Part shown: one piece after another, positions 50,474-62,705 of the stretch
Position numbering within the stretch: position 1 is the stretch's first letter
How the letters are laid out: each line of letters opens with the position of its first letter
Source of the DNA: Apostichopus japonicus
Taxonomy: Eukaryota > Echinodermata > Holothuroidea > Aspidochirotida > Stichopodidae
DNA: 64,000 nt
NCBI RefSeq assembly: GCF_037975245.1
Contig: NC_092565.1
Location: 6,874,999 to 6,938,998 of the forward strand
Direction: 5' to 3'
Notes under the pieces: model-generated
Databases searched by the model: none
Told to the model about the DNA's origin: nothing
The model's input: the letters and a program-made list of their open reading frames with translations, nothing else
Translations under genes and position numbers: made by a program

Positions 50474-50640
50474 GACTTGTGCACACTTTGGTGTGTGGGT
50501 GTGCCAAGTTACCAATGACTATGGGTTAAGTTGTTAAGTTTGTGTGAGGGGACTTTAGCAGCAAACAAGTCTGTAAACCTTCAACTTTAACATTTTTACT
50601 CAGAACTACTGATTCCATTTGGTGGGAATATTTTGAAAGT
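50474..50640 (+). repeat. Interspersed repeat fragment, copy 2
   Basis: This is related to 27960-28085 (shared GTGCACACTT, GTGTGGGTGTG and GTCTGTAAACCTT blocks in order). It lies about 130 bp downstream of the SINE body and may belong to it. Confidence 0.5.
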
Positions 50641-53600
50641 AACCGGATTTTAGATTCTGCTCATTCGTGATGGTGAAACTCATTATATTTATAAGAAGGG
50701 ATGAGTAGAAAGATTCATTTTTATAGCTATTGTTAAGCTTTAAGTCCCCATCCTCCCACCCCCCCACTACTTAGTGTAGAGAAATTCCTTTCTTACTGAG
50801 TAAAGTGTAGAGAGATCATCGTTTCCTTGTGAAACAACCAGCAAATTTAGGGGTATGTTGGTGGCAGCATGCAAAAACTGTCAAGACCTGTCATATACTT
50901 TGTAAGGGCAATTTGTCAAACTGCACTGAGTTTATTTGAATTCCACAACGTAATCAAGGAGCAGTAAGGTTGCCTTGCAAGATTTCCTCTGCAGTATAGA
51001 TTCTTTTGGCCCCCTCATTTAACATCAATTTGGGTGAACTTTAAGTATAATCAGTGACCTACTGTACGTTGTGATATTCTTTATTTTTTGTTAGAAAGTA
51101 CTTTCGTAGAAATGTTCTTGGAATGTGTTTGATCTGGATGAAGGACTTAAAAAGCAAGGAGAGTTTGGGGTATGATGGGGGTGGGAGGGGGTTGCTAGGG
51201 GAAGGTTGTGTTGTTATCCTTTCCCTGCCTCAGTTTTATGAAAAACTACCCATCACTTTTGGCAAAAAAATATGCTTTTCCAATTAAAAGTTACCTTTGG
51301 TTAAACCTATAAATTGTAATCAAACTGCCCAGCTGTTGAAAAGGTAATTAGCCAATATTTTGTTAAAAAAAGCCCATTACTTGCATTACAATATAGACCA
51401 AGGAATTTGTGATATGAAATGCACAGATTAATCATTTTTCAGAAACTTATTGTAGTTAACAAGGTGGTTTGCCCCTCAAAGCAAAGAGACATTAAAAACA
51501 CCCCACCCCAACTCCAATATTGACTCCTCTGCTGCCATCCCTGATTGCACAAGCATTTGATCAGCAGCTTAAAAATATATTGTGGAATGCTGCCCTCACA
51601 AAAGTGGTCGACATCTCTGCAATATAGTTATCAGTTATTGTGGAATACTGCCATCATTTCTTGCTAGTTTCTGTATGGGACACTTCCATGGGGTAATCAG
51701 GAAACTGCTGTTGGGGTTACACTGGAAACATTTACAAATACTGCATATCTACCATATATCTGGTGATCTCTGGCTCAAGGAAAGCCAATGAAAAATAAGT
51801 CAAGGATAATGTAGATTTGCCAAAATATGCCCAATCTCTACTACTTTTTTGGGGTTCTTTTTTAGATTTTCTAAGGTAACTTAAAGTTACATCATATCAA
51901 TATCAAGATTGAAGAAATTTTGTTTTCTTACTCGTATGTGATATATTTGCTATATTTGTATCAATAATATAGGACAGTATTTCTAACTCCTTAGAGAAAC
52001 CAACCATGTGGTGCCTTTATAATGTGCCCTTAGTCTTCCAGCATATATGTGAGAATAAAGCGTATATATTGATTAAAAACAATCATAATAAACATTAAAA
52101 ATTGGCCAAAATTCATTCTAGATTGTTCAGTGCATTAATAGATCTGATGGACATCATAAATTGTTGAGAAATTCACAGAAAGTGGTGAAGTTTGATGTGT
52201 CTTAGTCTCGTCAGTTTTCATCTGTGTTTTAAATATTGAAAACTGAGTCAATATTTGTGTGGGAAAAAAATTGAAAAGTGAAGGGGGGGTGGGGAAGGGG
52301 AAGGGGGAATGAGTTATGGAGAATTAGATATTATGCTGGTGATTTTCTTCTCCCAGGGGTGGCAGAGAGGGTCAATGTTCTCATAATTTATAGAGAGACT
52401 AGTGGCATCCTATGGTCAAGGAGACAGCCATCTCTTCGACGTTGGTTGGTGTACAAGTCTTACCTATATCAACTCATCAAATCATTCACCTGTTAAAGCA
52501 ATTGGTTTTTAGTCAGTCATCACTTTTGCCAAAGTGCCGAGTATTCCCTGAAAATAAGTTTATAATCAATCGCAATAATAATTAAGACATTCCTCCGTCT
52601 GCATTATTATTAATTATAACACATGAACGTTAAACTAGTGTCTCCAATTTTCTTAACATTTTTCTGCTGTCCTTAATATCAGTATCGACCTCATGAGGCC
52701 AAAAAAGAAAGACAAAAATAGAACTTTGGTCATTTTTCTTCATGAAAGAGAAACTCAGACTATTCAAGCTAAATCTAACAGCATTTTCTGAGTTATTTTA
52801 GTATCTAGAAATCTGGGCAATTACCCTGACATCAGCATTTTTTTTTCAGACACGTACATATCATTTAATGTTGTTAACTAAAATTTGCTTTTAATGCAGT
52901 TTGAAATATGTGAGTATAGTTGAGTGGGCAGATTTAAAAAAAATATATATATATAAAACAAATACTGGCTAGGTGCCTGGAAAGTTATATCAGATGACAG
53001 ATTCTCTCCTGCCTAATATCCTATGCCTAAATGTCAGTCAATATCCACATCTTTCCTCTTCTTTTTCTTTTTCGACTTCTTCGTTATTTTCCACACTGTG
53101 ATTTACATTTAGTGACCAACAAGTGCTACAAATCAAAGAATGTTGTATCTCTGTTTTGTTTCCTTGTTCAGTGTCTGACTCCATAGGTAATTGGTGTACC
53201 AATTAGTGACAGAAAAGTCTACAGAATCTCTCTCCATTCAGTTATTTTCTTTATCACCGCCGCCCCGTTCTCATGTTTTGGGGGTCCTTGTTTGAATGTT
53301 TTGTTCCAGCTATGCAGTGAACGGTGTGATAGATTGAAAAGATCGCACAAATTTCAATTATTTTCTGGGCTCAATGATCTTTACAGATAGTTAAAACTGA
53401 CTTCAAATGACAGATTTGTATGTGTTCAAGGAAAATGCACTTATTCAAACTAAACAGGCAGTCAACTGGGGTGGGAGGGGGAGTGTGGGTGGGGTGGGGG
53501 GATTACCTGACTTGTGAAATGTCACAAATTGTGCAAGTATTTTAATATAAATGGGGGGAAAAAATCCTGATTTCCTAATCTTTGACCTACAGTGTTAAGC

Positions 53601-54133
53601 AACTGAAAGGTTCTTTCATCCTGAAAAGCAGTTCCTTCACGAGAAGGTGGGACATATTTGTGCAAGGCTGAAACTTGTGTAATTGGGGAAGTCATATCAC
53701 ACCTCCTCTAAGAGTAGCATATTTGCTATAACTGTTGACCTTGGCAGTTCATACAGTTTTTACTGTCAATTAGTATCACCCACTTAATATTCCTACTTCA
53801 CTATAGTAGTACAGTATGTATGTATGTCCTTCATGTGTGAACAGCCATATAGCTGACTTTGGGGGTGAGGTTTCCTCTATCGTTGTTGAACTAGTCGATT
53901 GGTTTTTTTTTTTCTCTATTTGCCACTGGATGCACTGTATACTTTATCTGTCCCTTTTTTTTTTGTCAAGTGCGTGGGTGGTTCAATTGTAACGGAACAA
54001 GGAAACTATATTGTAATATGAACAGTGCCTATTGAGAATTGTTCAGCCAGGCAAGATCTCACAACAGGTAACTAGCAGTCCACATATATATATATGTAGG
54101 TATTATACCAACTCCACAAGGAACCTTTTAATT

Positions 54134-54153
54134 GTGTGTGTGTGTGTGTGTGT
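54134..54153 (+). repeat. (GT)10 microsatellite
   Basis: This is a perfect dinucleotide run about 680 bp upstream of the candidate internal first exon. Confidence 0.9.
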
Positions 54154-54269
54154 CCAGTCTGGTATACATACAGATATGTACCATTGGATTCATTGTGGCA
54201 TTCACTCTACACAGTGTGCGTGTGTGCATACATCTCTGTCTGTTGTTTATTAGCTGAAGGATTACCCTC

Positions 54270-54276
54270 TATATAA
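54270..54276 (+). promoter_or_regulatory. Possible TATA box for an internal RGS12-type promoter
   Basis: TATATAA sits in locally GC-richer DNA about 545 bp upstream of the ATG at 54815. If used, the leader would be about 515 nt unspliced, with several upstream ATGs (around 54650-54680), so a closer start or a spliced leader is equally possible. Confidence 0.25.
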
Positions 54277-54814
54277 CCGAGCAGAGCTTTAATAATCCCG
54301 GGTCAGCCGAAAACTGACACTGCAGGAAACATCGCTTAACGAGATTGGCCGGTCTGATAAACTCCACTGTTTATTCTCCAATTTTCCAATAATTGAGCAC
54401 TGCTGTACAGCAGGTGGTATCGACGACGAAGACCACAGACCACGGGTGGAAGTGACATTTTTTTGGTGCAGTTATTAGCGGAGGGTTTATAGGATTTCCT
54501 GGTCAGGAGGTACAGCACAGATAGAGATAGAAGGAGGGACGTACAGGGATCATACCAGAGAGCTGTGTGTTATCTGTCCTATTAATTGGGTCTGGTACCC
54601 TGGATTTATTATTACTGTGGTGGTGCATTATTTGTTTCTGTGCTTTCATGTACTGTTATGCTTCATGGGTCCAGTGTTGTATGGATTGTACCCTAGATAT
54701 TTGTGCTGGTGTTTACATATACTGGTCTCTACTGGTCCTCAAGTAGTGATCATATCATAGTGGTGGTAGAGATACACGGGTGGTCATCGTTGTCAGTCGG
54801 GGACAGGGATTACC

Positions 54815-54907
54815 ATGGATTCTTTCTATACAGACAATCAGGTTGCTCTCGTGAAAGTGAAAAGGCGCACGTCCAGAGCGACCCAGAGTAAACTGTTGGC
54901 TAGTAAG
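54815..54907 (+). CDS. Candidate alternative first exon of an RGS12 short isoform
   Basis: ACCATGG is a perfect Kozak context. The 31 codons (MDSFYTDNQVALVKVKRRTS, then RATQSKLLASK) end exactly at AAG|GTGAGG in phase 0. The acceptor at 63093-63094 is also entered in phase 0, so this exon could splice to the microexon and the downstream RGS domain, bypassing PDZ and PTB. Mammalian RGS12 is known to use several promoters and make short forms, which makes this plausible. The basic patch KVKRRTSRATQSK could be a nuclear or membrane-targeting signal. It cannot continue in frame from 47442 without a preceding acceptor, so it is read as a start exon. Confidence 0.5.
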
Positions 54908-55247
54908 GTGAGGATAATTCATATAGGCACTTCATACTGTGGTAAGGTTATGGTTAGGGGTTACAAGGTTGGTATGTGTATATATGGTTCCATAAGGGTA
55001 TATAATGTAGTTCTCTGATTTTTTATTGCAGCAGTTGTGAAAAGGCTCTGAAAGTTTGTCTCTTAATATAAAATACCATGAATTCTGTTTAACCAAAAAT
55101 CTGTTGCACTTGTATAGCAAGTTACCAGGTTAGCATAGATGCATTTCTAGGATACATGTGATATTTGATTTGTTATTCCCTTGGCCATAGTTTGACTATA
55201 AAGCATATTCACAAATATCTTATCCACTATTGTCTTATCATATTGAG

Positions 55248-56188
55248 CCAGGTTACTCAACCTGGGGTCCGCGGACCCCTAGGGGGTCCGTGAAATTTAT
55301 TTGGGGGTCCGTGAGGGCAAAGGGGTCCGCAGGGGGTCCGTGAAAAAATAAGGGTCTGTGAAAAAAATAAGGGTCCGCGAAAGCCGAAGAGGTTCTTGAA
55401 AAATGGAATGAGAGATATAGTCGAAGGAAGAAGTATATGTATGCCTCTAGAAATCTAGGCTAGGCTAGCCGTCAATACGTCGGACCCTGATGATCAGACC
55501 ATATCGTCAGTAGTCGATAAATGTTGAATCGTGCGTTCCCCGATGAAAACAAGTAATATAGTTTCTCATTGGTATACATTCGGTGAGGTATGGATAACAT
55601 GCCACCCGAGTGTTGTGTACAACTTACTGCACAATATACATCCTAACATGCAGAGCAATAACTATGATGCGTTGCTCACTGTTGACACAGCGAAGCGCGG
55701 TAGTTATAAGGCTTTGGAGGATAGGTTCATAACTAACTTGGATTTGACAACAACAAAAACGGTGCCATTTGCAGCTATCTCTGACAAAGAAAACCCATAA
55801 TTCTCCTGACCTCAGAATCAACCAGTTTGTATCTAACAACTCATCGCTTCCAAATTAAAATTTAATTGGGAAATATATAATTTGAAAGTAAGAATTTCCA
55901 AGTAGGCCTATACCTAGCAATACTTGCAGTTCTAGGAAAACTGCATCCCAGGCACAGAAAATTGCATTTCTACACATAAATTCTTGAACCTTAATTTTCC
56001 TGCAAAAGTCACAAAATAATGCACCATTTCGCATCTTAACCTCAAATATTGAAAAAAAATCAAAAAGGGAGGGGGCACGCCCTCCCCTTAAACCCCTCCC
56101 CCACGCCGGTGGTCACTGTCCGGGGGTCCTCAAAACATTCCAGTTTATCTCAAGGGGTCCCTGGATAGAAAAAGGTTGAGAACCTAGG
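55248..56188. mobile_element. hAT-like 941-bp element
   Basis: Exact 8-bp duplications ATATTGAG flank it (55240-55247 and 56189-56196). The left end is CCAGGTTACTCAACCTGGGG and the reverse complement of the right end is CCTAGGTTCTCAACCTTTTT, matching with a one-base shift. Near the left end GGGGTCCGTGAAA and AAGGGTCCGCG words repeat four to five times. Near the right a GGGAGGGGGC/GCCCTCCCC patch resembles that of the 11.0-kb element. An 89-codon open frame at 55531-55800 has no transposase motif that I can see and may be a captured or chance frame. Confidence 0.82.
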
Positions 56189-56770
56189 ATATTGAGGACT
56201 TCAGTTGATAAATTATGATGCTGAAGTTTTACTTTTTTTTTATGTACTATTATTTTATAAAATAGTAAGTAACGTATGGTCATAAAAAATTCCAAAAAGT
56301 GAATTTACTTCTATTCCTCTCTTAATCGAGACGAAAATTGAAAGAGGGACGTTACTCATGGGTGTGAAATTGGGTCGTTTGAGTATAAACACGGGGGACA
56401 GACACTGACATAAAAATAAAAAGAGTGAAAATATTAAATATTTCAGTGTAAAGTTTTAGCAATGAGGTTGCAACATTCTTTTTACTATATAAAATGACAG
56501 TATGGATTCATACAAATTAATGGCTTAAAAAAATAATGAAAGTGTTTTTTTTTTTAAATCTATTAATGCCTCCAAAACTTTACAGGACAAATTTATAGAT
56601 GGCATTCCCAAATTTCTGTTTGGACAACCAAAATCAGCTGGCCTGGGATGACAAGTTGTTTACATCAAATTCAAATTGTACTGTAAGGTATCCCCTGCAA
56701 AAAAAAGGTAGCACCCTCCTCCATCACTTGCAGATACTCAAATAAAACAAAAGCAGTGGTGGGTCTAGAT

Positions 56771-57137
56771 CAATGGCATAGGAAGTTACTTTTGAGTGGG
56801 GGGGGCTGAAGACTGATGGCCGGCCTGGGGGAGAGGTCTAAAGGGAGGGGGTGCCCCCCTCCCCTTTGGATTTTTTTGCATTTCCAGGTGGCCTCAGATG
56901 CAATTTGGTGCAATATAGCACACTTCAACACCCACTCCATTTTGTAAACTTAATTTTGTATTTTCACCTGGCCTTAGATGCAATTTGGTGCTCCAAATGA
57001 GATTTTTTTTCTCATTTGGAAATGAAAAAGGGGTTTTTTGACTTGCGAAGTGGGGGGGCAAAATGATACTTCCGCCCCTCCACATTTTTCACTGGGGGGG
57101 CTGGCGCCCCCCCAGCCCACCGGTTCCTACGCCCTTG
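56771..57137. mobile_element. hAT-like 367-bp MITE
   Basis: Exact 8-bp duplications GTCTAGAT flank it (56763-56770 and 57138-57145); a ninth base also matches. The left end is CAATGGCATAGGAAG and the reverse complement of the right end is CAAGGGCGTAGGAAC. The interior has two copies of a block containing AGATGCAATTTGGTGC (around 56897 and 56978) and strongly G- or C-only patches near both ends. There is no coding potential. It sits 580 bp from the preceding hAT-like element. Confidence 0.82.
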
Positions 57138-58169
57138 GTCTAGATGATCCACCAGAAGGAGAATTTGACTGGCCTATACATAGTGTTTGTTTCACCAAAC
57201 CTATACACACATCACTCCTATACATATTTGGTCATTCTTTGATATTTTGCTACATTTTGTCTGACAACCAAATTTGTTGTTCTGACAACCAAACGGTATG
57301 ACCTGGTTGTCCGAGGGACAATCAGACAAAAAATCCTTCAAAGCTTGCCCTGTTTTTACCAAACATAGCTTCAGTATTTCAATATGATAATCATATCTTC
57401 AGTAAGAAATATAATAAATTTGTCAAATATATCATCCTCGTGCTGTGTAACGGTGGAATTAGCGTGAAGGGCGGACACATACTGTCTGTCCCTCACAACT
57501 ATTTCATTACCATCGTCAACATAGCCTCCTACCATGCTGAAAATATCAGAATGTTCTTGATCCTATTTAGCAAGTTGGAACAGACCGTACACACATATAT
57601 ACTGTAGGTACTATATTAGAAGAGTATGTAAGAAAAGTTAAGTATGATGACTATATGTACACACTAAATCATTTCCAGTATTGAAGGCTCACTGAATGTG
57701 TGAAACCATGTATCCAATCCAAGGGTCATAACTGCAGAATGAAATGATAATAAGAATAAATTAAATGATGTTAATCACCTATCTTTCGATATGCATACTA
57801 CGACACATGCTTTCGTTCTTCAATTTCCCATTTTGCACAAATTGTGGCAGTCTCTATCATGTAGGAATTGCAAGGTCACACACAAGGTTATAGATTACGT
57901 TGCTCTTTTCACTGGGCTGCCAGTCCTATAGGAAATAAGTTCCCCATTCTTGTAATGCATTACACGTCCGACAAGCTCTGTTGAATTATATAAGGATCCT
58001 AATTGTGTTCTGCAGAGCTACAGTAATATTCCAGGGCTCTCAAAGCATAGACCAACCTCAAAGTTTCAGGGGGCTTCCTCCACTAGACTCACAGGACCTG
58101 GGTCCCCATGGCTGGAGGTTTAAACACTTGCGTTGGTGCCTACAGTGCAAGGTTACCTGACCAAAAAAG

Positions 58170-58312
58170 CTCTTCCCCCTACTTTTCCCCTCCCTCTCCC
58201 CCTCCCCCTTCCCCTCCCTCCCCTCCCTCCCCCTTCCCCTCCCCCTTCCCCTCCCTCCCCTCCCTCCCTCTCCCTCCCCCTCCCTCCCCCTCCCTCCCCC
58301 TCCCTCACCCTC
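58170..58312 (+). repeat. Pyrimidine-only CCCTCC tract
   Basis: About 140 bases are almost purely C and T, in CCCTCC and CCCCTTCC words; the complementary strand is G/A-rich. It yields Pro/Leu/Ser-rich (+) and Gly/Arg/Glu-rich (-) open frames that are compositional artefacts. It can form triplex or G-quadruplex structure. Confidence 0.85.
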
Positions 58313-58606
58313 CACGATTGGACCTGATTCTTGTGTGTCGTAAGGTCACTAGTCTCTGCGGATAGGTTCGACTGACGTGTAATCCGAACTGTCAGTTATG
58401 GTAGAGGCTGTAATAACAGCCAGCCATGGATGCAGATTAGTTTAACGTTCAAAGGCAACACACACTACAGTAGTTTGGTTTGTGTTGTTTTGGTTCTTGC
58501 AGTATACCACCTTTCATGGTTTCATAGTTCTTGCTATGTCCTACACAGGTCAGTGTCTACTTAGTCTTAGGTTTGTTGATAATACTCCAGAGGAGCAAAG
58601 AAACTT

Positions 58607-58695
58607 TTGTCTTGGCGAGGACAGAATTGGAACCACTGACCCTCAAGGTTACAAGTCCTGCGCTCTGCCAAGCAGCCGAGCTATTCAACTGGTCA
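58607..58695 (-). mobile_element. tRNA-Thr-like SINE head or tRNA fossil
   Basis: The minus strand reads TAGCTCGGCTG (A-box position, rc of 58673-58683), then AGAGCGCAGGACTTGTAACC, an anticodon-arm-like block with a TGT anticodon typical of tRNA-Thr. It continues with AGGGTCAGTGGTTCCAATTC (B-box position, rc of 58624-58634). Both boxes carry substitutions, a few extra bases sit in the D-loop region, and no matching acceptor stem or CCA context is seen, so it is not functional. The sequence after it (TCCTCGCCAAG...) may be a SINE body extending to about 58540. Confidence 0.6.
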
Positions 58696-60828
58696 GTCTG
58701 TGGCAGTATCTGTGTGCCATAGCTCTTTCTCTTCCAGTGGCAGCACCAGTCTGAATATTCATTTTGCCATTTCAAGTTTGTTTATAAAATACAGTAACTT
58801 CCTAGTCAGTTTTGGGTTGTTAAGATGTACCTGATTTTTACCATACTTGTAAAGTTTATATATAGCGCAGTTACCCAGCTATTGTGTTCGACCAGGGAGT
58901 TTCCATAACAACTCCCTGGTTTGACTGACTGACTGTACATGCTTTGTGTCTCACTGTGACCCACTTCGGATGCCAGTTCTACAACATGAGAAATTCCAAC
59001 AAGTTTTTAATGGGTTAATCCATCAAAGCGATATTTAAGGTTCTGCTATGTACATTTACTGGATCAAATCATAAAAAAATTAATAAAAAAAAGCACTAAT
59101 TTTTTAATTATTTATTTGAATGTGAAAGTCACACACTCATTACAGTAAGTGCTTTAACAACGAGTGCTAAAGACACTGAATTTGCTAAAGTAAAATCACA
59201 ATATAATTTTTTTTTTTTTATCTGTCGTGGATTTTGAATTTCGCACTTGACCTCTCCAGAAACAAAATACACCCCCAAAAAAAACATATTGTTAAACGTT
59301 TGTCTGATGGGAAATACATTTCTGGCTAATTGTTTTTGTAAGTGGTTTTAATTTGCAGACCATATCGTGTCAAAGGTCGTACTCAGGCCCTCACGAATTA
59401 AAGGCCTCGGTCGAGTTGAGTATGTATTTCCTGTTTGGGTAACAGTCTTCGACATAGATACTGTGGTAACCTGTCTGGGTATCACACCGCAAGTGGTATC
59501 TGTTGGAAACCGATTTTGCCGACACAGAAAAAAAGCCATCAAGCAGGATATGCCCATATTCACAGACATTAAAAATGTTTATGAGTGCTTTTGGCTGTAC
59601 ATTAAGGTGTAAAGACCTACAGGTATTATTCCTTAAAGGATAGTTTGAGCAAAATAGTTTGTTTTGTGAGGCGGGAAATGTCCTCGAGATGTTACAGGGA
59701 CTGGGAACGACCAACAGACTATCAGTGATTGACGAGCGTTGTACAAACATTAATACAGACGAACAGGTAAAACAGAAAAAAATCTTCTTTTTTGGTCTGT
59801 CTTTCTTTCTCTACGTATCAGTTTAAGAACAAAGCTATTTGGGACATGTGGACAAGATAGCAGGATGTTTGTGCTTTTCTTAGGATGGGGGAATTCCTAG
59901 CAGTTCTAGATGAAGTGGGTATGAGGGGGTTAAGGAAGGACTATAGACAGGCAGAAAGGCTAGGGGGTTGGATGGAAACACAGAAGAATAGGAAGTGGGT
60001 TACTTTAGGGAGGTCAGTTACATTACAAAGGAAAGGTAAACTATTGTATTTTCACTAGATGTGATTGGTTAGTCATGGTTCTAGCACAGTATCTGTTAGG
60101 ACATGTCTCGGTGCATTTTTCCTCAGTGTATAGGAGAAATAGTTGTAACATTTATGATTGCATATATCACACGTGGTAATGCATCATTACAATTAATTAA
60201 GACAAAGATGATAATTAAGTAAGAACTTAGTATCATATTAAGCTCTGCTTTTATTATTATCATGACTTTTAAATATATGCTTTGAGGCAAAAAAGTTTCT
60301 CTCAATTCAAATATAGTACTTGAATTACTTTACTCCATTTAATATCTTAGCAAGTATGTTAGGGAAGGGGGCGTGGGGTGGAGGGAGGGGGTTGTATGGA
60401 ACGGGTGCACGAGCAAAAAATTGATTCGGCGGGGAACAGGGAAAGTTGTTTTAGTGCGGCAACACTGAAGGATGTACCTACTCCTGTGACAAATTAGGCA
60501 CATGACATGATATGGGAAATAAAATATTATAAAGGAACTATAGACATGTTTTCTATCTGTTAACTTGAACTCACTTATTAACAAGTACAATCAGCTATAG
60601 CCTATGCTAAGTCCTCATACATTTTTTTCCAACAAGATTTAAAAGTTACTCTTTCAGTCAATATAGTAAAAGGAAATGATGAAAACAACTTAGTAAATCT
60701 TCATGCAAGCACCTTAAGTTTAATTTCCTCACTTAATCATCGCCTTTCATTATCAGCACTCTTGGTTCAACCGTGTCTATAGTGAATTGGAAATCGGTCC
60801 TTACCGTGATCATGTACGCGTGTGTTAC

Positions 60829-60862
60829 ACCATGGAGGTATAAACTGTTTTACCTCCATGGT
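60829..60862. repeat. Perfect 12-bp inverted repeat with 10-nt loop
   Basis: ACCATGGAGGTA and TACCTCCATGGT are separated by TAAACTGTTT. The two arms are exact reverse complements, and CCATGG is itself palindromic. It may be the remnant of a palindromic mini-element or simply a hairpin; no gene context suggests a regulatory role. Confidence 0.8.
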
Positions 60863-61998
60863 TACACCAAGGCATGATGGTTCTTTGACTTGCTGGCATA
60901 ATGTTGTGCAATATTGATAGCATTTGTTGTGCTTTTGTGTGTCTTTGTGTGTGATGTCCGGCAGTTTTTAAGCTTAAATCGGATGGCTCATAAACCATCC
61001 TCAAACATATCAGAGAGAGAAGATTGGCCAGTCAGAAAGAAGGAAAAACCAGTGCATACTGTAGGTGTAACAGTGTAACATTGATTTTAAGTAGGCCCTT
61101 GATTTTGATCCAGCTAACCTTCTTCAGAGGCACACTGCAGACGGGGTCTAAAAAATGTACTTAGTAACACAGTAACAGGCTGGATGAATGGATTGATTAC
61201 ACAACGGAACACATTAATAGAAGCTGACAGATTAGTAGAACCATAGTAGGGGTGTATGACATTAGGAGTAATGCTTCACCAAGGGTATGATGATAATGCA
61301 GTGGAAAATTGGCTCTCAGAAGGGCATTTTTGATAAAGTTAAATACACAGATTTATAGAACCAAAGAGATGTTTTAGAACTGGAGATCGAGAAATGAGAT
61401 TTTGAGGCTCGTATTCGACAAGTTTGTTCGTTTATCGTTGCCTGTCGTCTTTGGTTTTCACATCATGCTGCAACGGAGGGATTCGAAGAGAAACCATCTG
61501 CCATTCTTGGTGTTGATGACTGATTCCATTATACAACGTTTGAATTGTTCTTGAGAAGACCACATGATTTGACACTAAACTGTAAAGTGTAATGTAAAGT
61601 GGACATTAATCCAAACCACCATCTCTGTCTTATATGATATATAGAGCTTTGTGATGAATGACTCCCCATACAGAGCTCTACGTACAGTAGGGAATATCAT
61701 GTTCCGTTTGGGAGACATATCCTAGTTAAAATGTAGCGTGTCTGGGAGCTCTCTTTCTAGTAAATCTATGATCTATCATACTGCCACTAGGATCTGAAAG
61801 CTAGTTCTCTTTGTTTTTCTTTTCATATTTCATATTTTCCGCACTGAAACCATGCACAGCTGTTGTCGTCATTAGGTCGTGTTATACTGTGTGAAACAGC
61901 AATTTTTAATAACCTCTTTGAGGAAGTTGGTCACAAGTGTAAGGCTCTATGACATAGACTTAATAATGAAAACTTGTGTTTGTATGTACCCTTCAAAT

Positions 61999-62165
61999 GA
62001 GCAATGACTTATACACAGTACGTGTCCCCTTTTATTAGCTATGACTACAGTACATGTCCTTTTAAATTAGCAATGACTTATATACACAGTACATGTCCCC
62101 TTGAAATTAGCAATGGCTTATACACAGTACATGTCTCTGTAAACTTACTGTAGCAATGAGTTATC
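61999..62165 (+). repeat. About four copies of a 40-bp tandem repeat
   Basis: The core of the unit is AGCAATGACTTATACACAGT followed by ACATGTCCCCTT and an A/T-rich joint. The copies differ by small deletions; the second is shortened to about 32 bp. Confidence 0.75.
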
Positions 62166-62170
62166 ATCTG

Positions 62171-62265
62171 ACATGAGTAACCATTACCGGATGGCAGGAC
62201 TAAATGTGCCTGACAGATGATGTAATGGGCCCTTCGGAGGGCTTTTTGTACTTACGTCATGTTTT
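62171..62265 (+). repeat. Duplicated 95-bp block, copy 1
   Basis: This shares AGTAACCAT, GGATGGCAGGA, ACTAAATGTGCCTGACA and TGTAATGGGCCCTTCGGAGG with 62691-62790 in the same order. It contains a GCCCT-TCGG-AGGGC hairpin. The two copies lie about 520 bp apart. Confidence 0.8.
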
Positions 62266-62645
62266 TAACATGCATTTTGACCGTGAAGCAAGCTGCAAGG
62301 TTTACCCTGGGAGTTTGCAAATTACCTACTTATGTATAAAATAAATCTAGCAAGGTATCAAGGCGCACGTTCCACGATTATAATAAATGTTTGAAGTAAT
62401 TTCATCTACTTGATATCTTACACTGTATGTATTACTCCATAAAATCGTCATTATTTAACCATGAAGGTTTTGCAAACAGTCATGGTAGGCAATTATTGTA
62501 CAGTGGATCTAGACATCTCTGTTAGAGGGGCTTACATTGAAACACCTGTCCTGAGTTAACCACTTGCCAACGATCTAAAGTATTAATTGAGTACCAGTGG
62601 AAAGTATGCACTGACAGTTTGCCGAATTTACTTCATATACTTTAT

Positions 62646-62705
62646 ATCAGTAACCATTGCATCAGTAACCATTACATCAGTAACCATTACATCAGTAACC
62701 ATCAA
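62646..62705 (+). repeat. 15-bp tandem repeat, four copies
   Basis: The unit ATCAGTAACCATTAC occurs at 62646, 62661, 62676 and 62691. The last copy runs into the second copy of the duplicated block, so the array arose by expansion of that block's first 15 bp. Confidence 0.9.

Noticed and set aside
58058-58365. Pro-rich (+) and Gly/Arg-rich (-) open frames
   Set aside because: They are caused by the CCCTCC tract.
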